From NCBI GenBank assembly GCA_024362935.1, contig JANCRA010000033.1:9459714-9523713 (forward strand): DNA of 64,000 nucleotides. Direction: 5' to 3'. Below the pieces are notes generated by a model that did not search any database, was not told the origin of the DNA, and saw nothing but the letters and a program-made list of their open reading frames with translations. The DNA is from Setophaga petechia (taxonomy: Eukaryota; Chordata; Aves; Passeriformes; Parulidae). Position numbers and translations under genes: made by a program. Every line of letters begins with the position of its first letter. Position 1 is the first letter of the stretch. Of this stretch, positions 55,801 to 64,000 are shown one piece after another.

Positions 55801-58800
55801 ATGACGTGGGGCTCCATCCCTCTTTCAAATATTTACTTTACTGTGTGAAAACAAAATACATTTGGGATTGGGAAATGCATCTGGGCAGCCTTTCTGGAGC
55901 TGCCTCAGTGTGTGGGTGCAGAAGGGGGGCAGCTGTGGGGGTGCAGGGTGTGTACCCCGGGTGGGGACCCCGCTCTCTGGTGTCAGTGCCATATCCAACC
56001 TGTGCTCCTGGGGCCTCCAGCCATGGCTGTGCCTTCCTGGCACTGGTAGCTGCTGGTTTCAGGCTGTGATATGCCTGCTGTACAAATGACCTGTCTGGTG
56101 TGGGTGTTTCCTGGTGACATTGCATCAGCTACTGCCCTCCTCTGAGCAGGGTCTCTGTTGTTTCCTTGGCCCAGTGCCCTCTTTATCCCTCCTGGAGTGT
56201 CTTTTGACCTGGTTTTTTAATTACTAGTGCAGAATAGGCCTTCTAGGTTGCCCCTTCTCGGTATCTTCATGTCAAGATTTTATTTGTTTTCCACTTCATT
56301 CTTAAGCCTCAAACTACACCTCAAAGTACACCTCTACTACAAGAGGGCTGTGGCTGGCACAGTGATGCTGGCAAGGGGTGCTGTGCACGGTGTCTGTCCT
56401 GCTGCCCCTGTGGGTGTCTGTCCTGCTGTGCCCTGGGAGCTGCTGGGGACACAGGGCCGTGCTTGCTGCTGTTGCTTTGGGGCCTGGTGCTGCCAGCTGG
56501 GTGTCAGCTTAAACTGAAACCTAATCAGGCTCAGCCTGAGCTGTGCCAGGGCACGGGGTTAGCAGGAGAGGAGAGGGGGAAGAAACGTGGCTGGGGAGCT
56601 GCCCTGGGGACCCAGGGCTTGTGCTGCTGCCTGCCCAGGGGTGTGACATGCTGGGGGCTTGGAGCCTGGTGTGGGGGTGCTTTTTGTGGTGCTTTTTGTG
56701 GTGCCTCTGCCAGGCAAGTGCCAGCCCTCAGTACTGCAGTCTGGAACGGGTGCCCTTCTCCAGGCACACAGCTGGGTTTCCTGTTATAATGATATTTCCT
56801 AATTAAACCTCCCTAATTAAGCAACCAAAGGTGCTGTTGGTTAAGCTGCAGCGCTGTCTGTCAGCGTGGTAGTCAGGTTTGGCTGGGTACATCCCCCATG
56901 TCACCCAGCTGGGCTCCCACACGTGCCCTCCACTTCCACTGCCCGATTCCCTGCCCTTCCCTGCTCTGCTGCAGCACATGCAGCCCAGGGATCCTTCTGG
57001 CATGGCAGCTGAAATCGAGCAGGATGCTGGAAGTGCTTCCAAAGGACCCTGATTTCTTTTCCCTACAAAAGCTGATGCTGATGGAAATATTCCCTTTTCT
57101 TCCTCCCTGCAGTGAACACCTACCTCTTCATGATGCAAGCCCAAGGCATCATGATCCGTGAGAACATGCGAACTATAGGAGCTCAGGTGTACGAGCAGGT
57201 GGTCCGCAGTGCCTATGCCAAGAGGAACAGCAGTGTCAATGACTCAGGTACTCCTTGAAAAACTGCAATTTTAATTCAAGGTCCCATTCTCATTGAAAAT
57301 TAAGGTGAAGGCATTAATTTATACTGGTAAATGCAGGGTGAAAGCTTTGATTAATTGCAGCTTTTATTTTTATAAATAAAATATATATAACATAAAAATA
57401 CCCTATATATAGAGAGAGATACTGTCAAAATTTAAAAATTATATTTATATGTTTATATATGTAAAAAGTTCAAATGATTTTAACTTATATAAGGGGTGAA
57501 AATCTTGAAAGGTCTGAAGTGATGGGATTTGAGCTCTTTGCTTTCCAGGAATTCAACTTGTAGCTTCAACCAGTCTGAGGGTAAACACTTTCAAATTCAG
57601 TACAAGGATCAGGTTTCATATTTAAAAAATACCATCCCAGGCGTGCGCCTGCGCAGAGCCCTGGCTGTGGGCACGTGGAGGAGGCTGTGCCCGTGAGCTT
57701 CACTCTTCCCATGCGAGTATGAACCGAGCTGGCTTGGCTGGAGATCTGCCACAGACAATCTGCTGAGCTCCGGGCAGGATGTGGGGAGCAGGGCACAGGC
57801 TCGCCCTGCCAGCCCCTCATCACCAGCACTCAGGAGCGTGTGGGGCTCCGAGCTGTGCTGTCAGTGTTGGCAGAGCTGTCCCTGGCGGTGTGCGAGGCAC
57901 TGCTGCTGGGCTGGTGACACCAGCCTGTCCCTCCCTGCTGGCACGTCCCCACAGCCTCACACGGGGGCTGTTGGCACCAGGCTGGCATGGGGGGCTCGGC
58001 TCGGCTCCTCGCCCGCCGGGGTTGAGCAGCAGAGCAGGGGCTGACAGAGTTTTACAAGGCAGGATCATTTTCTCATTAGCAGGAGCATGAGCTGTGTCCT
58101 TGGTGCCCAGCCTGCTGAGGTGCAGCCACCAGTTCAGCTGTGCCCTGGCTGGGCTGGCACGGGAGGGGAATTATCGACTTAGGAGGAGATGAACACCCCG
58201 GGTCACCCCTGTGCTGCATGAAGTCAGCCAGGGCAGCCACCCCGGGCTATTTTTAAGACTGGAAACATGAAGTAAAGCAGAGGCAGGGTGAGGAAGTGGC
58301 TGATCCCCTGAAGGGAGGAGAGTTAGATGCTTCATTGCTTCTGCTGGAAGTGGTGAGAGCCTTCATGCTGCTGGGGCTGTGGCCTGGGGGGCATCAGGTG
58401 ATCCAGGAGCCTGTGTCCCCCTGCAGCAGGCACGGAGCTGGTGACCACAGTGCCAGTGACACCAGTGCTGCTGCTGCCATACTGGGCTGTGCCTGAACCT
58501 CATCCCAGCCAGTCCCAGCTGCGTAGGCACGTGAGGGCTCCGTCCCTCCCCAGGAGCCCCAGCCACGAGGACAGTTTTAGCACATAGGAGCACCGTGCGC
58601 CGTCCTTGGGCGACCTTCCCTGGCAGGCAGGTCAGAGCAGGCTCAGGATGGGTGCTGGTGACGTCTGGGACGTGCTTGGTGCCGTGGCCACCAGGACTGC
58701 ATTAACACTGGGCTCTGAGCCTTCCCTCCCTGACTGATTTACGGTGCCTGGGTGGGTGTCACTGCCTGGGGAGTGCCCACTGCTGTGGGCACTGAGACAG

Positions 58801-61800
58801 CTGCAAGAGGAAACCCAGCAAAAAAGGCAGCCCTTGGTGCAAAACAGAGCAGTTGAGCTTCACTGTGGGCAGGGACCTGGGCTGAGTACTGCGGATGTGC
58901 TCTGGTTATGGGAGTTTACAGGGAAAATTGCTTCTGGAAATTTGGAACAGTATCAAGCATCCAAAATAACCTCTATCCTACTTGAGAAGCCCTTAGGCTC
59001 TGTGTACAGCCCATCTTGAGTTTTGAGATAGTTTGGATACTGTTTACTTGAGTGAATAAACAAGGTTACTGACACGATGTTAGATACTAGCACCCGCAGC
59101 AAGCGGGTTCAGGTGGGAAACCTTCAGGCATCCTCAGGTGCAGGCTGGGGGTGCTGCCCGGGAGGTTCAAGGGTGTTAAAGGGGAATTGGGAGCTCAGGG
59201 GCTCCTCTGCTCTTGCACAGCAGGAAGCAGAGGGAAGTCTGCGTGTAATGTGAGAGTTTTTATTGATCCTTTGAGGAGGATTCCAGGCAGGATTGCCCTG
59301 TGGAGGATACTGCTCTGGCAGTTCTAGCTGGCATTGAGACTTGCCTGGGGACTTGCCTCTTTCCTGGTGGGAACAGACCTGCTGGAGGAGCACATATCCC
59401 CTTGCTGTGCCAGGGTCCTTCAGGGACAAGGCACTGGTAGCTTTTCCTTTCAAGAGTCACGTGCTCCTTTGGATGATCAAAATTCCTCCTTTGGCCAGAA
59501 AATGCAAACGTTTCTTTGGTGTGGTGCTAAGGCTGCCGGGGCTCCTCCAGGCACCTGTCCCAGGACGGGCATGAGCACCCAGCTGGGTTGCAAGGCCAGA
59601 GCACGTTCCACTGGGGACACAGCTGTGCTGTTGGGGACATCCTCAGCTGAGGTTGACTTTGGCATCTGCTTACAGTAGCATGGGGAGGTGGCTGGAAATA
59701 ACAGATCTATAGCTCAGGTGAAAGCTTCTCTTTTTTTTTTCCCTCACAGATTATCCTCTTGATCTGAGCCACAATGACACCTTTCTGCAAGCCACAACGT
59801 TTCTTCCTGAAGACTTTACCTACTTCCCCAACAATACCTGTCCTGAGAGGCTCCCTTCTATGAGTGAGTGGCATCCTGTCGCCCCGTGCCCCCCTCCTGC
59901 TGCCCACGGCTTTGCAGGGCTCTCAGTGGCATTCCCAGTCTCACCACCACTGCACCTTTCCCTGCCAGGCACCTAGGCATGAATGGGAGCACTGTTCAGA
60001 GCCAGCTCCCTCCTGGGAAATCATTGTTTACCCACCCTCAGGAATTAATCCCTGCTGTGTCGGAGGCATGTCTCCCTGCTGAAGTAGGAGCCCATTGCCT
60101 GGCAAACACAAACAAAAGAGGGATTGTGTGCTGGGAGCCGGTGGAAAGGCTCTGCCAGCCCTTTTCCAGGGGCAGTGACGGCGGGGTGGCTCCCTGTGCC
60201 TCGGCAGTGCTGCCAGTCCCAGCCCCGAGCTGTGCCAGGGCTGCTGTGGGACATGGGCTGGGCCCCTGGGGAAAATGCTTCCACCAAAGCCGCCCTCAGG
60301 TGGAAAACTGGGCTTTTGGGGCAAATGTTTCCAAAGGGGGGAATGCTCTCTGCTGAGGTGGGGGGTTTAGCCTGCTGGAAACACGCAGGGAGGAGCAGAG
60401 GGGTACCCCTGGAGGGGGGCTCACGTGGAGAGCTGCATCCAACAGCAGCCACAAAGGCTGAGGAGGCTGAGGTGTTACACCAGCAGCATTCCCTAATTGC
60501 TTCTGCTGGTGCTGGAGAAAAGCAGCTGAGTGCTGGGGATGGAGGACAGGGATGCAGCAAGTGCTGCCCCAGCACCACAGCAGGTCCTCACCTCTCTGCT
60601 TCCCCTGCTCCACAGAGGGCCCCATTGATGTAAATATGAGCGAGATCACCATGGAGGACATCCACCAGTTCTTCTCTAAAGACCCTTCCATCAAGCTGGG
60701 AGGGCACTGGAAGCCAAGTGACTGCCTGCCTCGCTGGAAGGTAACTGGGAGCTGGGCAGCCCCGTGTCCTGCTCCTGGGGGCGTTCATGGGAGCACCTCT
60801 GCTGTCCTCAGAGCAGTGATGGGGCAGCTCTGAGCTGGGGGAGTGCAGTGCCCAGGGAAGGAATGGTGAGCTCAAGGGCTGCTTCACTGCCCCCAGTGCT
60901 GGGCAGAGAGGACAAGGGGGCACTGCAGGTCTCCCTTCTCAAGGTGACACTGAATTTTTCCAAAGCAACAGTTCCTCAAAAATTGAGTAGGAAATCCATG
61001 TTTTGGAAGTTGGGAGGGTTTCAGGCTGCTCTGCGTGGGAGAGCTTAGAGTGCTTGGTTAGTGCTGCTCCTGCTCCTCCAAGCCCAGCCCAGCCCAGTGT
61101 CTGCCCAGCCCGGGTTGGTCAGGGGGTGAGGGCTGTTCTCTGTCTCAGGTGGCGATCCTGATCCCATTCCGCAATCGCTACGAGCACCTGCCCGTCCTCT
61201 TCAGACACCTCATCCCCATGCTGCAGCGGCAGCGTTTGCAGTTCGCCTTCTACGTCGTGGAGCAGGTGAGGCAGGGGCAGGCACAGCTCTGCCCTGCCCT
61301 GCCAGGTCACCCCTCTGGTGTGCCAGGTGCAGGGTCATGCTGCAATGTGTAAGTTGTCCTGTTGTGTCTAAAAGTGGCACAGCTAAGAGATTACCGGTGC
61401 CCAGAAGTTACTGGTTTTATTACGTGAAAACCAGAAATTGGGGATTTGTGTTGTTGTTTTATTTTTTAAATTCTGTTTAGTAGGAGTTATTTTTTAAAAA
61501 AAGCTTTGGACCAGGTATTTGCAGTTCAGACAATGCTGCAGTTTTTTGTATATCCCTGCAGTGGTTCTGGGCAGCATCCCCTAGGCACAGGAATGGCCTG
61601 ACCAGAGTTAAGCATTCCATGTAGAACATGACTGTTATTTCATGTGTACATGGACCTCTCACTTAAGCTGCTTGGCTTCATCCACACGATAAATGTGCCT
61701 CCATATTTAGCTCTAGCTAAAACAGATTGATCAAAATTGGGATTTTTTCCAAGTGTCTGAGAAACAAGGCCTCGGCATCTCTTTTTTTTACTCCTGTATT

Positions 61801-63304
61801 GTAAATTGAATATTCCAGTGTTGGTTGATCTCACTGGTCTGCTCCAATACATCACTTTTTCATGGTCCCAGTATGGGAGCTGGTTGCCCTCTGCAGTTTT
61901 CTAGGCAGGGCTGGGAACACGCACAGAGCAGGAACTGCAGGGATTCCTCTTGAGAAGGAACTTTTTCCCTGCCAGGCTGGAAACCAACCCTTCAACCGTG
62001 CCATGCTCTTCAACGTTGGCTTTCGGGAAGCAATGAAGGACTTGGACTGGGACTGCCTCATCTTCCACGACGTGGACCACATACCAGAGAACGACCGTAA
62101 CTACTACGGCTGTGGGCAGATGCCCAGGCACTTTGCAGCCAAGCTGGATAAGTACATGTACCTGTAAGCACTGCTCCTCCTCCCTGCTGCCACAACTGCT
62201 GAGGACACAGTGATAGATTTCATTTTTCTGTTTTAAAGGCAGAGAATGAGTCTGGGTTTTTTCTCAGGCTTTGTGCAAAGGGAGCATGAGAGGGAATGTC
62301 AGAGAGCGTCCTCAGGGCTGGGGCTGTCCCATGGCAGCTGGGAGTGCCCATGCAGGGGGTTCTGCCCAGACAGTGGGCTCTGCCCTGACCCTTCTCTCCT
62401 GCTCAGGCTTCCATACAACGAGTTCTTCGGGGGCGTGAGTGGCCTCACCGTCGAGCAGTTCCAGAAGATCAACGGGTTCCCCAACGCCTTCTGGGGCTGG
62501 GGTGGCGAGGATGACGACCTCTGGAACAGGTATGGGCTCTGGTGGCCCTGTGGTGGTTTGTGAGCGGAGTCTGGCACTGAGTGCTGAGAGGGGACAATTG
62601 CCACCCTGGGCAGGGGCACCGAGTGCTCAGAGGGGACAGTTGCCACCCTGGGCAGGGGCACTGAGTGCTCAGAGGGGACAGTTGCCACCCTGGGCAGGGG
62701 CTGGGCTGGCTGTGCCTGCCCTGGCTGTGCTGGCTCCGTGCACAGGGGCTGCCCCAGCCTGCAGGGCAGTGTGTGGGAAGTAGAGGAGTGCTGGCTGGGA
62801 GGCTGCTGGCTCTGTGCAGTGTCCCACTCTAGGCCTGGCTCTGTGCAGCGTCCCACTCTAGGCCTGGCTCTGTGCAGCGTCCCACTCTAGGCCTGGCTCT
62901 GTGCAGTGTCCCACTCTAGGCCTGGCTCTGTGCAGTGTCCCACTCTAGGCCTGGCTCTGTGCAGTGTCCCTCTCTAGGCCTGGCTCTGTGCAATGTCCCA
63001 CGCTGCTGAGTGGGGCCCCGAGGTGCTGAGGGATGTGCCTGAGCCCAGGGCAGCAGGAGGTTTGTGTGGCTGCACTGTGGGTGGGAAGGCTGAGCCATGG
63101 CCTGAGCTCTGACTGCAGCCCTGGAAGCACTGCCAGCACAGCAAACACAATCAGTGATTATTTTTTGTTTATTTTATTTTATTTCTCCCGTTTCTAATGC
63201 AGAGTGCAGTATGCAGGCTACTCAGTGACTCGACCAGAAGGAGACACAGGGAAATACAAATCAATTCCCCACCATCATCGGGGTGAAGTGCAGTTCCTAG
63301 GAAG
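34692..63304 (+). CDS. B4GALT5: B4GALT5, 8 exons, 3' end missing
   Basis: Beta-1,4-galactosyltransferase 5 is a Golgi type II membrane enzyme that transfers galactose from UDP-Gal to glucosylceramide, making lactosylceramide, and also acts on some glycoproteins. Exons 34692-34818, 57113-57247, 59750-59863, 60616-60740, 61149-61265, 61976-62163, 62407-62529 and 63203-63304 join in phase to 343 codons plus two bases. Visible marks are a short Arg-rich cytosolic tail, a signal anchor near residues 18-38, IPFRNR (172-177), PFNRAML (211-217), the metal-binding DVD (238-240), FGGVSGL, WGWGGEDDD (298-306) and HHH (333-335). Sequons occur at N81, N85, N96, N115 and N132. The protein is nearly identical to mammalian B4GALT5 and is favoured over its paralogue B4GALT6 by synteny with SLC9A8. 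The N-terminus is about four residues longer than human. About 48 C-terminal residues lie beyond the window. Confidence 0.96.
34819..49595 (+). other. B4GALT5 intron 1, first part
   Basis: About 14.8 kb of intron, GC-rich at first, then mixed. I see no supported exon, RNA gene or clear transposon. A T-run (about 36,310-36,327) and weakly repetitive G-rich patches occur. The segment 43,070-43,260 has low repeat content and TGCTGAGTCAG, an AP-1/MAF-type motif. Confidence 0.5.
49596..49750. repeat. Five perfect 31-bp minisatellite copies
   Basis: The array is exactly 155 bp: five apparently identical 31-bp units beginning GTGTGCGGCCGGGGGAGC and ending GGGCCCC. Perfect identity suggests recent expansion or homogenisation. 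Confidence 0.96.
49751..50222. repeat. 27/28-bp C-rich minisatellite
   Basis: About 17 copies combine GTGTGCCGCCCCTC with CAGCCCTGCCCC, varying TCTCAG/TCGCAG and CCCTG/CCCCTG. It directly adjoins the 31-bp array. The reverse strand is G-rich and could form quadruplexes. ORFs of 402 (+) and 460 (-) codons across both arrays are artefacts. Confidence 0.95.
50223..55063 (+). other. B4GALT5 intron 1, middle part
   Basis: No supported exon. Positions 52,200-52,540 are AT-rich, complex and free of repeats. Positions 54,565-54,660 form a small CpG-rich patch. Confidence 0.45.
55064..55300. repeat. Degenerate tandem repeat in intron 1
   Basis: Imperfect units of about 25-65 bp share GGGGATGCTGTGCCCGTGGC and TGCATGCCCTGC, about six copies. 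Confidence 0.85.
55301..57112 (+). other. B4GALT5 intron 1, last part
   Basis: No further feature is recognised up to the polypyrimidine tract (tcccttttcttcctccctgc) and AG before exon 2. Confidence 0.5.
57113..57247 (+). CDS. B4GALT5: B4GALT5 exon 2
   Basis: This 135-bp exon has a CCTGCAG acceptor and a TCAG|GTACTC donor. It encodes VNTYLFMMQAQGIMIRENMR and the stem segment through AKRNSSVNDS, with two N-glycosylation sequons. Confidence 0.97.
57248..59749 (+). other. B4GALT5 intron 2
   Basis: A 2.5-kb intron with an AT-rich, dinucleotide-like patch at 57,370-57,470 (TATATA and GAGAGA runs). Nothing else is recognised. Confidence 0.55.
59750..59863 (+). CDS. B4GALT5: B4GALT5 exon 3
   Basis: This 114-bp exon follows a T/C-rich tract and CACAG, and ends ATGA|GTGAGT. 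It encodes DYPLDLSHNDTFLQATTFLP and EDFTYFPNNTCPERLPSM, with two sequons. Confidence 0.97.
60616..60740 (+). CDS. B4GALT5: B4GALT5 exon 4
   Basis: This 125-bp exon has a CTCCACAG acceptor and an AAG|GTAACT donor. It encodes KGPIDVNMSEITMEDIHQFF and SKDPSIKLGGHWKPSDCLPR WK, the entry to the catalytic domain. Confidence 0.97.
61149..61265 (+). CDS. B4GALT5: B4GALT5 exon 5
   Basis: This 117-bp, phase-0 exon has a GTCTCAG acceptor and a CAG|GTGAGG donor. It encodes VAILIPFRNRYEHLPVLFRH and LIPMLQRQRLQFAFYVVEQ, the start of the nucleotide-sugar fold. Confidence 0.97.
61976..62163 (+). CDS. B4GALT5: B4GALT5 exon 6 (DVD metal site)
   Basis: This 188-bp exon has a CTGCCAG acceptor and a CT|GTAAGC donor. 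It encodes AGNQPFNRAMLFNVGF through CLIFHDVDHIPEND and YYGCGQMPRHFAAKLDKYMY. FNRA and DVD are the donor- and Mn2+-binding motifs of the family. Confidence 0.97.
62407..62529 (+). CDS. B4GALT5: B4GALT5 exon 7 (WGWGGEDDD)
   Basis: This 123-bp exon has a TGCTCAG acceptor and an ACAG|GTATGG donor. It encodes LPYNEFFGGVSGLTVEQFQK and INGFPNAFWGWGGEDDDLWN, which holds the acceptor-binding and catalytic motif. Confidence 0.97.
62574..62699. repeat. 42-bp triplication in B4GALT5 intron 7
   Basis: Three consecutive 42-bp units contain GTGCTCAGAGGGGACAGTTG and CCACCCTGGGCAGGG, starting 45 bp after exon 7. Confidence 0.95.
62808..63001. repeat. 29-bp minisatellite in B4GALT5 intron 7
   Basis: Nearly seven copies of a 29-bp unit, GGCTCTGTGCAGTGTCCCAC plus TCTAGGCCT. 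It is unrelated to the 42-bp array in the same 673-bp intron. Confidence 0.96.
63203..63304 (+). CDS. B4GALT5: B4GALT5 exon 8, probable GC donor
   Basis: This 102-bp exon has an AATGCAG acceptor. It encodes RVQYAGYSVTRPEGDTGKYK and SIPHHHRGEVQFLG, with a metal-binding His cluster. It most likely ends GGAAG|GCAAGT, a consensus GC donor; a GT three bases later would add an extra Gln. Confidence 0.93.
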
Positions 63305-64000
63305 GCAAGTAAATTTTTTTAAGAATCCTAATACATCTTTCACAAACAACTTCAGGAATTAACACTTGTAGCTGAGCAGCGGCTGGACAAGCAGTGCAAG
63401 CTCTGTTCTGCAGAGAGGCTGTAGGCTGCTGCTGCAGAGATTTGAGCTATCTGCTGGTCTTCTTTTGCAGCAGACTCGTTTTTGGGGGTGTTTCCATTTG
63501 AGTTTCCATCTTTAGCCCTACTTTTCATTTCTCTGTTGGACAGAATGCAGCCAGTCAGAGATGCTTCTCTTACTTCACTCTTGAAAAAGAGAAGTTGCTT
63601 TTGGTTTAAAGAAACCATATTTAGTCAAACCAGTGAAGCATGGCAGGTTGATAATGCCATGGGACTGAGCTCTGGTTCCTGGTACTTCCCCCTTTGTTCT
63701 CACCCAGCACCTTCCCCTGCCTCAACCCTTCCCTGGTCCCTTCTCTGTGCCCAGGTCTTGGCCCAGCTCCCACTCACCCTGGGGCCTCCAGGCCCCCAGC
63801 ACTGTGCTGAAGGGAGTCACTGTCCTGCTGAGATATTTCTGCCTATTTTCCTCTCCCAACCCTCCTCTTTCTATTTCCTCAAGCTGCCTCTCAATGTGTT
63901 TGAGGCTGGTTTTGTGCACCAGCTGCAGTTTCCTTCCCTATATCACCATTCTGCTGGTTTTACTTCCTCGCCCCCCATCCTTCAGGCTAAAGCCATTTAG
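63305..64000 (+). other. B4GALT5 intron 8 (partial)
   Basis: Intron sequence runs to the window edge. No exon encoding the expected YALLRKSKERQGLDG C-terminus is present. The 172-codon ORF open at the edge has no family resemblance. Confidence 0.7.

Noticed and set aside
34692..63304. Assignment as B4GALT6
   Set aside because: The sequence fits B4GALT5 better in the stem and DYPLDL regions, and its neighbour SLC9A8 marks the B4GALT5 locus.
63305..63310. GT donor at CAA|GTAAAT for B4GALT5 exon 8
   Set aside because: It would insert Gln before the conserved YALL segment. The GC donor keeps the family sequence, though the GT site is kept as an alternative.

Overview
This is vertebrate nuclear DNA, almost certainly avian and probably from a songbird. 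The support is short introns with vertebrate splice sites, decayed CR1-type LINE 3' fragments, an endogenous retrovirus solo LTR, GC-rich CpG-island promoters and an unusually dense set of GC-rich minisatellites. There are no bacterial features. Almost all uninterrupted ORFs in the window are accidental. The real coding sequence lies in short exons that I rebuilt from splice sites and protein-family knowledge.

Two genes lie head to head, in the same order as human 20q13.13. On the minus strand, SLC9A8 (organellar Na+/H+ exchanger NHE8) runs from its start codon near 15,939 (or an in-frame upstream ATG at 16,065) down to 578. Thirteen exons give 416 codons plus one base, and the C-terminal exons lie off the left edge. 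On the plus strand, B4GALT5 (beta-1,4-galactosyltransferase 5, lactosylceramide synthase) starts at 34,692. A 22.3 kb first intron follows, then exons 2-8 at 57,113-63,304 give 343 codons plus two bases. The last coding exon (about 48 residues by family length) lies off the right edge. Every exon joins the next in phase, and neither reading frame shows a break.

Layout: 1-577 SLC9A8 intron with a 28-bp minisatellite; 578-15,939 SLC9A8 exons and introns, with minisatellites in introns 4 and 8, a CR1 remnant in intron 6/7 territory and an antisense solo LTR 22 bp past the exon 3 splice donor; 15.4-16.07 kb SLC9A8 CpG promoter, abutted by a minisatellite; 16.6-34.35 kb intergenic (CR1 remnant, retroviral remnant, microsatellites, minisatellites, no recognisable gene); 34.36-35.2 kb B4GALT5 CpG promoter and exon 1; 34.8-57.1 kb intron 1 with a GC-rich double minisatellite at 49.6-50.2 kb; 57.1-63.3 kb exons 2-8; 63.3-64.0 kb partial intron 8.

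The main points of interest are a textbook U12-type AT-AC intron in SLC9A8, a probable GC-AG donor in B4GALT5, the antisense LTR beside a splice donor, a possible 42-residue N-terminal extension of NHE8 and a small uORF ahead of B4GALT5. I found no wholly new gene system. Both proteins act in the Golgi/endosomal system (luminal pH and glycolipid galactosylation), but nothing in the sequence shows that they are co-regulated.
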